NCBI GenBank assembly: GCA_021794275.1
Contig: JAJYRD010000027.1
Location: forward strand, 23,575-87,574
Direction of reading: 5' to 3'
Origin: Pseudomonadota bacterium
GTDB lineage: Bacteria; Pseudomonadota; Gammaproteobacteria; Acidiferrobacterales; Acidiferrobacteraceae
DNA length: 64,000 nucleotides
Of the stretch, positions 17,761-26,885 are shown piece by piece. How positions within the stretch are numbered: the first letter of the stretch is position 1; each line of letters begins with the position of its first letter. The translations under genes were made by a program, and so were the position numbers. The notes under the pieces are model-generated. The model was not told where the DNA came from and did no database searches. It saw nothing but the letters and a program-made list of their open reading frames with translations.

Positions 17761-18402
17761 CTACCTCTTCGGCGCGCCGCGGCTAAGCTCCGTGACCTTG
17801 GCGCGTAAAATCGAAAGCAAAACCGGGAACCCTTTCTTGCGAATGATGGCCGTGTACTGAGCACGCTTCAGCGCGAGGTCGCTCACACCATTGGCCACGA
17901 TATTAACGATCTCCCAACGCCCAGCGCTCCGGGCCAACAGGTAATCGATGGTCGCGTCCTTATGTCCGTGGGTCGTAAGCTCGGTCGCGACCAACACATC
18001 GCCCTGCGCCACCGTCTGCGAGGCGGTCCGGCGGAAATCCTGCCCGGAATAGCGTCGAAACTGGGCCGCATAGGTGGCGACGGTCAGGCGCGCGAATTCA
18101 GTCACGAACGCCCGGTGCTCGGCAAGCGTGAGCTTGTGCCAGTAGGGACCCAAGGTCAACTCCGCGATATAAGGAAGATCATGGCTCGCGCGCACGGCCG
18201 GCAAAAGCTTCCGATAGCGCCCCTCGAATCCAAGCGATTTGCCCGCCTTCATCACCGCAAGCAGCGTATCCTGGAATTGCCGCACCACGGAGACCGCGGG
18301 CCCCGTGCGCGAAGCCCACGCGGGCGTGCCTGCCATCACCACCCAAAGAAAGGCGATCGCCCACGAGGCCGCCCGTCGCTGTCCCGTCTCTTGCCGTCCC
18401 AT
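17761..18402 (-). CDS. hpnM: HpnM, MlaC/Ttg2-like periplasmic lipid carrier
   Basis: 213 aa from the ATG at 18402, which has AGGAGA at good distance; the 399-aa track ORF wrongly extends into hpnB antisense. A signal peptide is evident (WAIAFLWVVMAGTPAWA), so the protein is periplasmic. The body is a Tol_Tol_Ttg2/MlaC domain: LGPYWHKLTLAEHRAFVTEF and YRRYSGQDF-like segments, then a GRWEIVNIVANGVSD strand typical of the family. HpnM is the hopanoid-locus member and is thought to carry hopanoids between inner and outer membranes together with HpnN. Sits between hpnB and the mlaA-like gene, 31 bp from the latter. Confidence 0.9.
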   Translation of the reverse strand: MGRQETGQRRAASWAIAFLWVVMAGTPAWASRTGPAVSVVRQFQDTLLAVMKAGKSLGFEGRYRKLLPAVRASHDLPYIAELTLGPYWHKLTLAEHRAFVTEFARLTVATYAAQFRRYSGQDFRRTASQTVAQGDVLVATELTTHGHKDATIDYLLARSAGRWEIVNIVANGVSDLALKRAQYTAIIRKKGFPVLLSILRAKVTELSRGAPKR

Positions 18403-18443
18403 AGCCTCTCCTTCTGCCATTGCGGCGGTTCCCGCCCGGCCGA

Positions 18444-19571
18444 TCAAGCCGACCCGCGCCGATAATCGCGACCTTTCCATCGGGACCGGAACCCGCGAGC
18501 ATACCACAGCGCCGACGTGAAGGTCATAAGCAGAAAGGCGATCCCGGCGACCGGCAGGGCGGGAATCGAAAGCGGCGACTGGCGATAGAAACGCGCGGTC
18601 GGCACATAACTTACAGCCATGAACGCGAGCGCCGCAGCACCGAAGGCCTGGGCCGCCCCTCCGCCCATGATGATCGCCAGGACCGGTGCCACGAATACAA
18701 GCAGCATGACCGCCGCGCACACCGCGAGCAGGGTGTATGAGTAGCGCAGCTGCGTAAAGGCGGTACGCGCGACCATGCGCCAGAATCCGGCGAAGCCCGT
18801 GGCCCGCAGCATGACTGCCGAACGGCTGAGCCCGATCCATATTCCACCCGCGCCACGGGCTTTTATGAGACGCGCCAAGGTGCAATCGTCTATCACCGCG
18901 TCCCGCAAGGCCCCGAAACCCCCGATATCGGCGAGGGCCTCGGTTGCGACAAGGAGACAACCGCCCGCGGCCGCGGCCATCGAAGCTCCGTGCCTATTGG
19001 CCAAACGGAATGGATAGAGAAGCTTAAAAAAGTAAATGAAGACCGGCATCCACCAGCGATCCCAGAACCCGCTCATCGCCGGGGTCGCCATAAGCGAAAC
19101 GAGCGCCAAGCGATCGTGTCGGGCCTTCTCCACGAGCGTCGCCACAAGGCCGGGCGCCAAGGCGATATCGGCATCCAACAGCAGCACATAAGGGCTTGCG
19201 ACAACCCTGCGCCCTTGTTCGAGCGCCCAGAGCTTGCCAGTCCAGCCGGCCGGGAGCGGGGGCGCCTGGATCAGGCTCAAGGACGCAAGGCCTGCCCCCC
19301 GAGCAACCTCCGCAGTATCGTCGCTCGAGCCGTCATCGACTACGATCACGGCCAGGGACGGGCCCTGGGCCGCAAGCGCTCCGAGCGACCGCCCGATCAC
19401 CGGCGCCTCGTTGCGCGCCGGCATAAGGACCGTGACGTCGCCCAAGGAGACGCGCGTGGGCGCCGTCGGATCGGCCTCTAGCCGCTCCACGGTGCGCCAC
19501 GGACGCCAGGGTACGAGTAACAAGGCAAGCCACGCGGACGCCGCGACCGCCGCAAGGTCCGCCCACGCCAT
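18444..19571 (-). CDS. hpnB: HpnB, hopene-associated glycosyltransferase
   Basis: 375 aa GT2-family protein. One N-terminal helix precedes the catalytic domain: VTVLMPARNEAPVIGRSL, IVVDDGSSDDTAEVA, the GWTGKLWALEQG acceptor-loop motif, YVLLLDADIALAPG (DxD) and DDCTLARLIKARG. A run of hydrophobic helices closes the protein. This arrangement matches the HpnB group found in hopanoid loci; its acceptor is not established. It lies 16 bp downstream of hpnH and 41 bp upstream of the hpnM start, in the same operon. Confidence 0.9.
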   Translation of the reverse strand: MAWADLAAVAASAWLALLLVPWRPWRTVERLEADPTAPTRVSLGDVTVLMPARNEAPVIGRSLGALAAQGPSLAVIVVDDGSSDDTAEVARGAGLASLSLIQAPPLPAGWTGKLWALEQGRRVVASPYVLLLDADIALAPGLVATLVEKARHDRLALVSLMATPAMSGFWDRWWMPVFIYFFKLLYPFRLANRHGASMAAAAGGCLLVATEALADIGGFGALRDAVIDDCTLARLIKARGAGGIWIGLSRSAVMLRATGFAGFWRMVARTAFTQLRYSYTLLAVCAAVMLLVFVAPVLAIIMGGGAAQAFGAAALAFMAVSYVPTARFYRQSPLSIPALPVAGIAFLLMTFTSALWYARGFRSRWKGRDYRRGSA

Positions 19572-19587
19572 CGCGTGCGCTGCGCGC

Positions 19588-20697
19588 CTAGCCCACGCTC
19601 TTCGGCGAGGCCCTGCGCACGGTCACCACCACCCCTTGATCCTCGCGGGCAGGTTCCGGATCCGGCGCCATGGGGCCCGTCACGCGGGGGCCGCGCAGAA
19701 AGACCTTCAACGCCTTAAGCGGGTGCGCAAACGTATCATTGACCGCCGTCCCCTCGTAACCGCAATGGACCATGCAGTTGTCACACTTGGGATGCCGTCC
19801 GGTTCCATAGCGCTCCCAGGGCGTCGTCTCGATCAATTCGGCAAAGGTCGCGGCATACCCCTCGTCGCTCAGCAGGTAACAAGGCTTCTGCCAACCGAAT
19901 ACATTACGTGTCGGATTGCTCCAAGGGGTACACTGATAAGTCTGGTTGCCGGCCAGAAAGTCCAGAAACAGACTCGATTGATTGAAGCGCCACTTGGCGC
20001 GCCGCTCGCGCCCGAGCCCGAATACGTTGCGAAACAGCGTCTTGCTCTGGGCACGCCGCAGGAATACATCCTGGCGGGGGGCGCGCTCGTAGCTGTATCC
20101 GGGCGATACGGTCACGCCTTCCACGCCCAGACCGTTCACGAAATCAAAAAACTCGGCAACCTCGGCCGGGTCCTCGTCTTGAAACAAGGTGCAGTTCACG
20201 GTGACCCGGAAGCCGCGGTCGCGCGCCATCTTGATCGCCTCGACGGCCTTGTCGAACACCCCTTCCCGACACACCGACCGGTCATGGCGCTCACGCAGGC
20301 CGTCCAGGTGTATGGAGAAGGTGAGATACGGCGAGGGCGTATACTCGTCGATCTTGCGCGGCAACAAAAGGGCGTTCGTGCACAGATAGACGAACTTCTT
20401 GCGCGCCACGATGCCAGCGACAATTGCTGGCATATCCTTGTGGATCAGGGGTTCACCCCCTGGGATCGAGACTATGGGCGCACCACACTCGTCCACCGCC
20501 TGCAGGCATTCCTCGACGCTCAGGCGTTTGTCCAGTATCTCGTCTGGATATTCGATCTTGCCACAGCCGGCGCATTCCAGATTGCAGCGAAACAAGGGCT
20601 CGAGCATCAACACCAGCGGGTAACGCTTGTTGCCCCGCAACTTCTGCCCGAGGATGTAGCGTCCGACGCTCCACTGTTGTCGTATGGGCACTTGCAT
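19588..20697 (-). CDS. hpnH: HpnH, radical SAM adenosylhopene synthase
   Basis: 369 aa, strong GGAGTAGGAGATC ribosome site. HpnH joins the 5'-deoxyadenosyl radical of SAM to hopene (diploptene), the first step of extended hopanoid synthesis. The radical SAM cysteines are C38, C42 and C45 ([16 protein letters not shown]). [12 protein letters not shown] gives the GGE SAM-binding motif. A C-terminal SPASM-like/HpnH extension includes [14 protein letters not shown] and [13 protein letters not shown], the latter rich in Cys. Length is typical. It is 28 bp downstream of ispH and heads the hopanoid-specific part of the operon. Confidence 0.96.
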   Translation of the reverse strand: MQVPIRQQWSVGRYILGQKLRGNKRYPLVLMLEPLFRCNLECAGCGKIEYPDEILDKRLSVEECLQAVDECGAPIVSIPGGEPLIHKDMPAIVAGIVARKKFVYLCTNALLLPRKIDEYTPSPYLTFSIHLDGLRERHDRSVCREGVFDKAVEAIKMARDRGFRVTVNCTLFQDEDPAEVAEFFDFVNGLGVEGVTVSPGYSYERAPRQDVFLRRAQSKTLFRNVFGLGRERRAKWRFNQSSLFLDFLAGNQTYQCTPWSNPTRNVFGWQKPCYLLSDEGYAATFAELIETTPWERYGTGRHPKCDNCMVHCGYEGTAVNDTFAHPLKALKVFLRGPRVTGPMAPDPEPAREDQGVVVTVRRASPKSVG

Positions 20698-20724
20698 AGT
20701 GATCTCCTACTCCTTGGACCCCCT

Positions 20725-21684
20725 CTAAAGGGGAGTCCGAGCCTTTTTCAGTAAAGCGACCGGCAGACGAAACGTCGTCGTCTCGGGTTCCGCGGCCATC
20801 TCCGTGACCTGCACGACACCGAAATCCTCGAGTTTCTTCAGGACGCCCCGGACCAGTATCTCGGGGGTCGAGGCGCCGGCCGTTATGCCAACACGCACCG
20901 ACCCCTCGAACCACGCGGAATCAAGTTCACTTGCGTCCTGAACAAGGTAGGCGCGCGTCCCGGGCTGTTCGCCCACCTCGCGCAATCGATTCGAATTCGA
21001 GCTGTTACGCGCGCCGACTACAAGCAACACATCGACACGCCCGGCGAGCTTGCGGACGGCATTCTGCCGGTTCTGTGTGGCGTAGCAGATTCCACTCAGG
21101 TCCGGCCCCTGGATCGCCGGGAACCGCGCCCGCAAAGCCGCAATGACATCCTTGGTATCGTCCACGCTCAAAGTTGTCTGGGTCACATAGGCGAGCTTGG
21201 TCTCGTCCGCCACCGAAAGACGCGCCACGTCATCGACATCCGAAACGACATAGACGGGCCCCGGGATGCGCCCCCGCGTACCCTCCACCTCCGGATGACC
21301 GGGGTGGCCTATGATGATCACCGCGTACTTCTGAAGGCTGTAACGCTGCGCCTGGTAGTGAACCTTGGTAACCAAAGGACAGGTGGCATCGAGCACACCG
21401 AGATGACGCTCGGCCGCTTCGTCGACCAGGGCCGTGGCCACGCCATGGGCACTGAAGATCGTGGGCGCCCCCTCGGGGACCTCCGCCAATCGCTCGACGA
21501 ACACCGCCCCTCGCGACTTCAGGTCCTCGACAACATGTTGATTATGAACGATCTCGTGCAGCACGTACACAGGCGGCCCGTAGACCTCCAGGGCCCGCTC
21601 AACGATCTCGATCGCGCGCACGACACCCGCGCAAAACCCGCGCGGCTGAGCAAGCACGACGTCCATTTCGGGTTTCGATTCCAT
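20725..21684 (-). CDS. ispH: IspH, HMBPP reductase (copy in the hopanoid operon)
   Basis: 319 aa from the ATG at 21684; the upstream extension in the ORF track is not conserved. Reduces HMBPP to IPP and DMAPP with a [4Fe-4S] cluster, the last step of the MEP pathway. The three cluster Cys lie in [25 protein letters not shown] and [16 protein letters not shown]. The substrate-site [24 protein letters not shown] and NSSNSNRLREV are all intact. First gene of the minus-strand hopanoid run, 28 bp before hpnH. A second complete ispH is at 45589-46530; this copy may raise isoprenoid supply when hopanoids are made. Confidence 0.96.
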   Translation of the reverse strand: MESKPEMDVVLAQPRGFCAGVVRAIEIVERALEVYGPPVYVLHEIVHNQHVVEDLKSRGAVFVERLAEVPEGAPTIFSAHGVATALVDEAAERHLGVLDATCPLVTKVHYQAQRYSLQKYAVIIIGHPGHPEVEGTRGRIPGPVYVVSDVDDVARLSVADETKLAYVTQTTLSVDDTKDVIAALRARFPAIQGPDLSGICYATQNRQNAVRKLAGRVDVLLVVGARNSSNSNRLREVGEQPGTRAYLVQDASELDSAWFEGSVRVGITAGASTPEILVRGVLKKLEDFGVVQVTEMAAEPETTTFRLPVALLKKARTPL

Positions 21685-21817
21685 GTCCCGCAGTCTTCTC
21701 CCGATCGCATCCGAGGCTCGGTGGCCGCGCGCCACCGCAATCCCGATACCTTAGCATGCTACTGAACGGCGAGGCCAGGGCACAGGTGCCTAAAGTCCCG
21801 CCCGCCGGACGCCGCCC

Positions 21818-23104
21818 TCATGCAATCCAGCTCTTCACAAGCATGAGCGCCGCCGCGATCATGACGAGCGTCGCGACCCAGCCGATGATCAGTAGCGCGT
21901 TGGACACGATAAAACGTCCCATCACGCTTCGGCGGCGGGACAAAATCATCATGAACACGAGGAGCGGTACGGCGACAATGCCATTCAAGGCGGCGCTCAG
22001 ATAGAGCGCGCGCATTGAGTCTACAGGGAGAAACGCGACACCGAGGCCGGCCACACATACGGCTACCAGCACGAGATAGAAACGCGGGGCCGCGCCCACG
22101 CGCGCCTCCAGCCCTTGAGGCCAGCGGAAAACACCGGCGAGCGCATAGGCGCAGGCCCCGGCCATCGCCGGAATCGCCAGAAGACCGGTGGCCACGAGCC
22201 CCGCCGCGAACAACGCCTGGGTCCAGGGGCCAGCAAGCGGCGCCAGGGCGGCGGCGGCTGCAGCCGCTGTATCGACGTGACTGATGCCATGCGCCCCGAG
22301 GGTGGCGGCGGCGGTCACGACGATAAAAAAGCCCACGATCTGGGAAAGCGCCATGCCGATGTAGGTGTCGAAGCGGATTCGACGCAGTTCCCGGGGCGCC
22401 TGCGCGGGTCTTACGACGAGAGGCTGCTTGCCAGGATCGCGCTGCGCGATCTCGGCCTCCTGGCCCGCCTGCCAAAACAAGAGATAGGGACTGATAGTTG
22501 TCCCTGCGATCGCCACCAGGGCGGTAGCGTAGTGGCGCCCCGGCATAACCGTGGGCACGAGATTCACGAGCGCCTGATGCCAGTCGACGCGCACTGAAAA
22601 GGCGGTGATGACATAGGCGAGCAAGGAAAGCGACAACACCTCAAGCACGCGTGCGTAGCGCTCATAACGGATCCAGACCTCGAGACTCACAATGACGACA
22701 AGAAAGCCCACGGCATAGGCTAGGCGTGGACCGCCCCACAAAAGGCGTGCGGCCCCTCCCATGGCCATGAGATCCGCGCCGATATTGATGACATTGGCGA
22801 CCAGCAAGGCCGCCACCAGTGAGTAACAGATCCACGGCGGAAAATGTTCACGCAGATTCTCGGCGAGCCCCTTGCCGGTCGCCCGCGCCATCTGTGCGCT
22901 TACTTGCTGGATGACGGCCACCAGTGGATAGAATACCCAGAGCGTCCAGAGCATCTGGTAACCAAAGCGGGCGCCCACCTGGGAGTAGGTGGCGATATTG
23001 CTTGGGTCATCGTCCGCGACCCCCGTCAAAAGGCCGGGGCCCAGATCGCGCAGTCCGATCCTTCGCCTGGCCCCGCTCTGCCTCACTGGGTTAGCTGCCA
23101 TCAT
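21818..23104 (-). CDS. NRAMP-family metal transporter lacking the TM6 Met
   Basis: About 428 aa if the ATG pair near 23104 is used; in-frame starts at 23209, 23260 and 23362 also exist and none has a clear ribosome site, so the N-terminus is uncertain. About 11 hydrophobic helices. Helix 1 carries ADDDPSNIATYSQVG, the DPxN metal-binding motif. Helix 6 reads GTTISPYLLFWQ where classical Mn/Fe NRAMPs have the MPH signature; loss of that Met is typical of the Mg-transporting NRAMP-related group. Predicted inner-membrane importer of Mg or another hard divalent ion. Monocistronic, divergent from the outer-membrane protein gene. Confidence 0.85.
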   Translation of the reverse strand: MMAANPVRQSGARRRIGLRDLGPGLLTGVADDDPSNIATYSQVGARFGYQMLWTLWVFYPLVAVIQQVSAQMARATGKGLAENLREHFPPWICYSLVAALLVANVINIGADLMAMGGAARLLWGGPRLAYAVGFLVVIVSLEVWIRYERYARVLEVLSLSLLAYVITAFSVRVDWHQALVNLVPTVMPGRHYATALVAIAGTTISPYLLFWQAGQEAEIAQRDPGKQPLVVRPAQAPRELRRIRFDTYIGMALSQIVGFFIVVTAAATLGAHGISHVDTAAAAAAALAPLAGPWTQALFAAGLVATGLLAIPAMAGACAYALAGVFRWPQGLEARVGAAPRFYLVLVAVCVAGLGVAFLPVDSMRALYLSAALNGIVAVPLLVFMMILSRRRSVMGRFIVSNALLIIGWVATLVMIAAALMLVKSWIA

Positions 23105-23398
23105 CGCAGGGTAGAGGGCGGCGCCCAAGGCCACCAGCGACCATGGGACCAGGGACGGACGCCGGCCGGATGGGCCGCGCGCTCGCGTCCCGGAATTTAA
23201 AACGCCCATTGCGCCAGCGCGCGCGTCGGCTACATTTCCCCTAGGCGGACGAGAAAACATTATGCCGAGCCAGCGAAGTGGGTTCGCAAGCCGTGCCCTT
23301 AAGGCGCCCGGACCCGAACGACCGGCCAGGAAACCTGCGATCCGCCGAAGACCCCCGGGCACCCCGGGCCTCTAGCGATTACTCAAGGAAGGTACGTC

Positions 23399-24286
23399 AT
23401 GACGAGATGTGTAAGGCTTGCAGCCGCGTGTCTATCTGGGACGATAGCTCTGCTATCCCCATTGGCGGCGATCGCCGGCGCTATCCCTTATGCGATCCAA
23501 CGCGCCGAACGCGGCTTCTCGGTGGGTATAGGCTACCTCAATCAAAACTATACCGAGACCGCAGGCGGCGCGGTCATGGACCAGGAGACCGGGTCGATAC
23601 CCCTCGCATCCCTCGCCGCATCCTCCCTAAGTGGCGACCCACAGGGCGGGACCTACTGGCGCGTAGAGGGACGCTATGCGCATGGCGACACGAACTACAA
23701 CGGGCACTTCCTGAATGGTGCACCCGCGCAGACGACCACCGCCAATACCATCGTGGACGTGAACGGGCGTGTGGGCTTCGCCTATGGTCTGTATCGGCGC
23801 ATGGCGCTCATCCCCTACTTTTCGATCGGCATACACCGCTGGCAGAGAAACGTGGGCAATGGGCAGGGGGCCGGGGGCATAGAAGATTATACGAACGGCA
23901 ACTTCGGGGGAGGCCTCTTGTGGGAGATGGCCCTCGCGCCGCGCGTCGTGCTCGCAGTTCATGCCATGGGCGGCTTCACCTTCGGGGCCCAGATCACGGC
24001 CACCGATCCGGTGTTCATCGACTCCAGTACGAACACCGTCTATTACGCACGCGAGACCAAGGCGCTCGGCGATCGCGCCTACGAAAGCGGCGGCGTGCGC
24101 GCGACCTACCTCATAAACCGGGTGTGGCGTACATTCTTGACGGTCGACGTCACCCATTTCGGCTATGGCGCCTCCTCGAGCACACCGATATTCAGCTCGA
24201 ACGGCGCCGGCCAGAACGGTTATTACGAACCAAACAGCCGCACGACAGAGGTCCTGGTCCTGGCTGGTGTCGGCGCACACTTCTGA
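23399..24286 (+). CDS. Secreted beta-barrel (outer membrane) protein, function unknown
   Basis: 295 aa with GGAAGG upstream of the ATG. The N-terminus is a signal peptide (basic start, hydrophobic core, cleavage near IAGA). The rest alternates polar and hydrophobic residues with many aromatic, Gly and Thr positions, ending in an aromatic-terminated strand (VLVLAGVGAHF) as in outer-membrane barrels assembled by BAM. Segments such as YWRVEGRYAHGDTNYNG and GRVGFAYGLYRRMALIPYFSIG look like antiparallel strands of an OmpA/OmpW-like porin fold. No Cys or enzyme motif is seen. Transcribed alone, divergent from the NRAMP-like gene; a hairpin follows at 24341-24373. Substrate unknown. Confidence 0.65.
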   Translation: MTRCVRLAAACLSGTIALLSPLAAIAGAIPYAIQRAERGFSVGIGYLNQNYTETAGGAVMDQETGSIPLASLAASSLSGDPQGGTYWRVEGRYAHGDTNYNGHFLNGAPAQTTTANTIVDVNGRVGFAYGLYRRMALIPYFSIGIHRWQRNVGNGQGAGGIEDYTNGNFGGGLLWEMALAPRVVLAVHAMGGFTFGAQITATDPVFIDSSTNTVYYARETKALGDRAYESGGVRATYLINRVWRTFLTVDVTHFGYGASSSTPIFSSNGAGQNGYYEPNSRTTEVLVLAGVGAHF

Positions 24287-24340
24287 CACCCCGCTTAGTG
24301 CGGCTCGCCCGAGCGCACGTAAGCGCCCGCTAAGTCCCCG

Positions 24341-24373
24341 TGGCCCTCTCGATCCTTCACGACGAGAGGGCCA
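24341..24373 (+). terminator. Inverted repeat, possible terminator
   Basis: Perfect 11-bp arms TGGCCCTCTCG and CGAGAGGGCCA flank an 11-nt loop, 55 bp after the outer-membrane protein stop. There is no T-run, so intrinsic termination is only possible. The rest of the 308-bp gap up to gloA shows no coding signal. Confidence 0.4.
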
Positions 24374-24594
24374 TGTCGCCATCACGGCCCCTCCTCCCCG
24401 GGGCATCGCGCGAGGGGCCGCGTGGCGCCTTGCGCTCCCTCATGCGCGTCGGTAGGCTCAGCGTAAAACGCGCCGGACCGAAGACGACGCGAGCAGCCGG
24501 GTGAGCCTGCCGCAGCAACGTGGCAGCGGCGGACACGACCCTTCGCCAGACCAACACCTAGACCGGACCATCACTGAACCCCGGGAGGGAAACG

Positions 24595-24987
24595 ATGCGG
24601 ATAGCTCACACCATGATACGGGTCGTCGATCTCGAACGATCCCTGCGCTTTTATGAAAAAGCCCTCGGCATGCGCGTCCTGCGGCGAACGGACTATCCCG
24701 AGGGGCGCTTCACTCTGGCCTTCGTGGGCTACGGTGATGAACGGGACGGCGCGGTCCTGGAGCTCACCCACAACTGGGACACGACACACTATGACATGGG
24801 CACGGCCTTCGGACATGTCGCCCTCGAGGTCGACGACGCCTCCGCCGCCTGCGAGCGCGTGGCGGCGGCGGGCGGGCGCGTGACCCGGCCGGCGGGCCCC
24901 ATGAAACACGGAACCACGGTGATCGCCTTCGTCGAGGACCCTGACAGCTACAAGATCGAATTCGTCGAAAGGCGCGCGCCGCGATGA
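24595..24987 (+). CDS. gloA: Lactoylglutathione lyase (glyoxalase I)
   Basis: 130 aa, single VOC domain with GGGAGG before the ATG. Isomerises the methylglyoxal-glutathione hemithioacetal to S-lactoylglutathione in the cytoplasm. All four metal ligands can be placed: His in RIAHTMIRVVD, Glu in AVLELTHNW, His in AFGHVALEV and Glu in YKIEFVER. The short length is typical of the Ni/Co-type bacterial enzyme. It overlaps the glutathione peroxidase gene by 4 bp (ATGA), forming a two-gene glutathione-based detoxification operon. Confidence 0.94.
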   Translation: MRIAHTMIRVVDLERSLRFYEKALGMRVLRRTDYPEGRFTLAFVGYGDERDGAVLELTHNWDTTHYDMGTAFGHVALEVDDASAACERVAAAGGRVTRPAGPMKHGTTVIAFVEDPDSYKIEFVERRAPR

Positions 24988-25508
24988 CGTTGGGGGAGGC
25001 TCCCGAAACGACCGACACGCTTTATGATTTTCGGGTGCGCACGCTCGCAGGGGCGGATCAGGACTTGAGCGCCTACCGCGGGCAGGCGCTCCTTATCGTC
25101 AATGTCGCAAGTCGCTGCGGCTTCACGCCCCAATACGAGGGCCTGGAGGCCCTCTACCGTCGCTACCGCGACCAAGGCCTCGTGGTCCTGGGCTTTCCGT
25201 GCAACCAATTCGGCGGTCAGGAGCCGGGAACGGCTGCCGAAATCCAAACCTTCTGCCAGGAACGCTACGGCGTCACGTTTCCGATGTTCGCCAAAATTGA
25301 CGTCAATGGGCCCGCCGCCGACCCCCTCTTCCGTTGGCTTGTCGCACGCGCCCGAGGCATCTTTGGCACACGCGCCGTCAAATGGAACTTCACGAAATTC
25401 CTGGTTGATCGCAACGGCCGCGCGGTGCGTCGCTACGCGCCCCGGGCCCGCCCCGAGAGCCTTGCAGCGCCGGTGGAGCGCGCGCTCACAGAGCGCCAGG
25501 CCTCCTAA
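24984..25508 (+). CDS. Glutathione peroxidase family protein (Cys type)
   Basis: 174 aa thioredoxin-fold peroxidase, translationally coupled to gloA. Reduces peroxides with glutathione or thioredoxin. The catalytic tetrad is visible: Cys in ASRCGFTPQY, Gln in GFPCNQFGGQEPG, and Trp and Asn in VKWNFTKFLVD. The active residue is Cys, not selenocysteine. Length and motif order match BtuE/GpxA proteins. It converges with the ene-reductase gene, whose stop overlaps its stop region (25505-25508). Confidence 0.93.
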   Translation: MTLGEAPETTDTLYDFRVRTLAGADQDLSAYRGQALLIVNVASRCGFTPQYEGLEALYRRYRDQGLVVLGFPCNQFGGQEPGTAAEIQTFCQERYGVTFPMFAKIDVNGPAADPLFRWLVARARGIFGTRAVKWNFTKFLVDRNGRAVRRYAPRARPESLAAPVERALTERQAS

Positions 25509-26668
25509 CGCGCCTGCCGTCGCCCTTGGTGCTGGGCCAAGGTCGGGTAATCCGTGTAGCCCTCGGCTCCCCCTCCATAGAAGGTCTGCGGATCCGGAGC
25601 ATTCAGGGGCGCGGCCTTGCGCAGACGCTCGGGCAGATCGGGGTTCGCAAGAAACAAGCGCCCGAATGACACGAGATCGGCGTCGCCGGAGGCCACGACC
25701 TCCTGGGCCTTCGGTCCATCGTACTCACCATTGACCATGAGCACACCTTGGTAGAACGACCGGAAATAACTGATCGGGATCTGCGGCCCGCCGTGACGCA
25801 GATCGCCCTCCAAGGCCTCCATGATGTGGATGTAGGCAAGCCCGTAGCCCTCAAGAGCCTTCACTATGGCCGTGAAGGTGGCCCACGGGTCTGAATCGCG
25901 CATGTCGTTCATGGCTCCGCTTGGCGAAAGCCGTATCCCGACCCGTCCGGGCGGCCAGACCTCGAGCACGGTCTCCAGGACCTCGAGTGGGAAACGCAGA
26001 CGATTCTCGATCGGGCCGCCGTAAGCGTCAGTGCGCTGGTTGGAACCGTCGCGCAGAAATTGATCCAGGAGGTAACCATTGGCGTTATGGATCTCAACCC
26101 CGTCGAAGCCCGCCGCTTGCGCATTCTGGGCCGCGAGGCGGTATTGATCGCGGATGAGCGCGAGTTCCTCGACAAGCAAGGCGCGGGGGGTCACGAAATC
26201 CTGCGGCCCCTGGTAGGTCATCGCTTGGCCCGCAGGCTTGATCGCACTCGGAGCGACCGGGAGCGCGCCATCGGGCTGCATCGAAGGATGGGATATGCGG
26301 CCCACATGCCACAACTGCAGAAACATCTGCCCACCCTCGGCATGCACCGCGTCAGTCACCAGTCGCCAACCAGCGACCTGTTCGTCGTTGTAGATGCCGG
26401 GCGTATCCGGGTAGCCCAGCCCTTCGGGCGAGACCTGGGTGGCCTCACTGATGATGAGACCGGCGGAGGCACGCTGGCGATAATACTCGGCATTCAAGCC
26501 CTGTGGCACGAAGCCTGCGCCTGCGCGATTGCGCGTGAGGGGCGCCATAACGATGCGATTATGCAGCCGCAACTGCCCGACAGTGAGCGGCGAGAACAAG
26601 GAGGACGTTTGACGCCGCTCCGCAGTGTCGCCGGGGCCCTGATAAGGCTTGGTCGAACCATGATCCAT
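25505..26668 (-). CDS. Alkene reductase of the old yellow enzyme family (NemA-like)
   Basis: 387 aa from the ATG at 26668, supported by GGAGGTT upstream; the ORF-track extension is not conserved. FMN-dependent TIM-barrel reductase acting on activated alkenes or nitro compounds with NADPH. Landmarks: LFSPLTVGQLRLHNRIVMAPLTRNR at the start (FMN-binding PLTR), LWHVGRISHP, and DGVEIHNANGYLLDQFL with the His and Asn substrate-binding pair. GSNQRTDAYGGPIENR and FGRLFLANPDLP follow. Probable electrophile detoxification, in keeping with the gloA-gpx neighbours. Monocistronic. Confidence 0.94.
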   Translation of the reverse strand: MDHGSTKPYQGPGDTAERRQTSSLFSPLTVGQLRLHNRIVMAPLTRNRAGAGFVPQGLNAEYYRQRASAGLIISEATQVSPEGLGYPDTPGIYNDEQVAGWRLVTDAVHAEGGQMFLQLWHVGRISHPSMQPDGALPVAPSAIKPAGQAMTYQGPQDFVTPRALLVEELALIRDQYRLAAQNAQAAGFDGVEIHNANGYLLDQFLRDGSNQRTDAYGGPIENRLRFPLEVLETVLEVWPPGRVGIRLSPSGAMNDMRDSDPWATFTAIVKALEGYGLAYIHIMEALEGDLRHGGPQIPISYFRSFYQGVLMVNGEYDGPKAQEVVASGDADLVSFGRLFLANPDLPERLRKAAPLNAPDPQTFYGGGAEGYTDYPTLAQHQGRRQAR

Positions 26669-26885
26669 CGAACCTCCTACGGACAAGCGGACCAGAACGC
26701 CGGGAGTGGTCTGGCACCATGCCTCAGGCACATGATGCCCTTCAGCGCAGCTCCGCCGACACAACCTATGCACCACAACCTGACGTTCGAGACAAGCTAT
26801 GATGCGGCCCTGCCCTCATGATCCGCAAAGGCCTTTGGCCGGGGGTCCTCCCCGCCGGTGGACCTCTAAAGGTAAAGGGCGGCCC

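Noticed and set aside
18403-18960. N-terminal extension of HpnM in the ORF track
   Set aside because: Reads antisense of hpnB; a good ribosome site and signal peptide mark the start at 18402.
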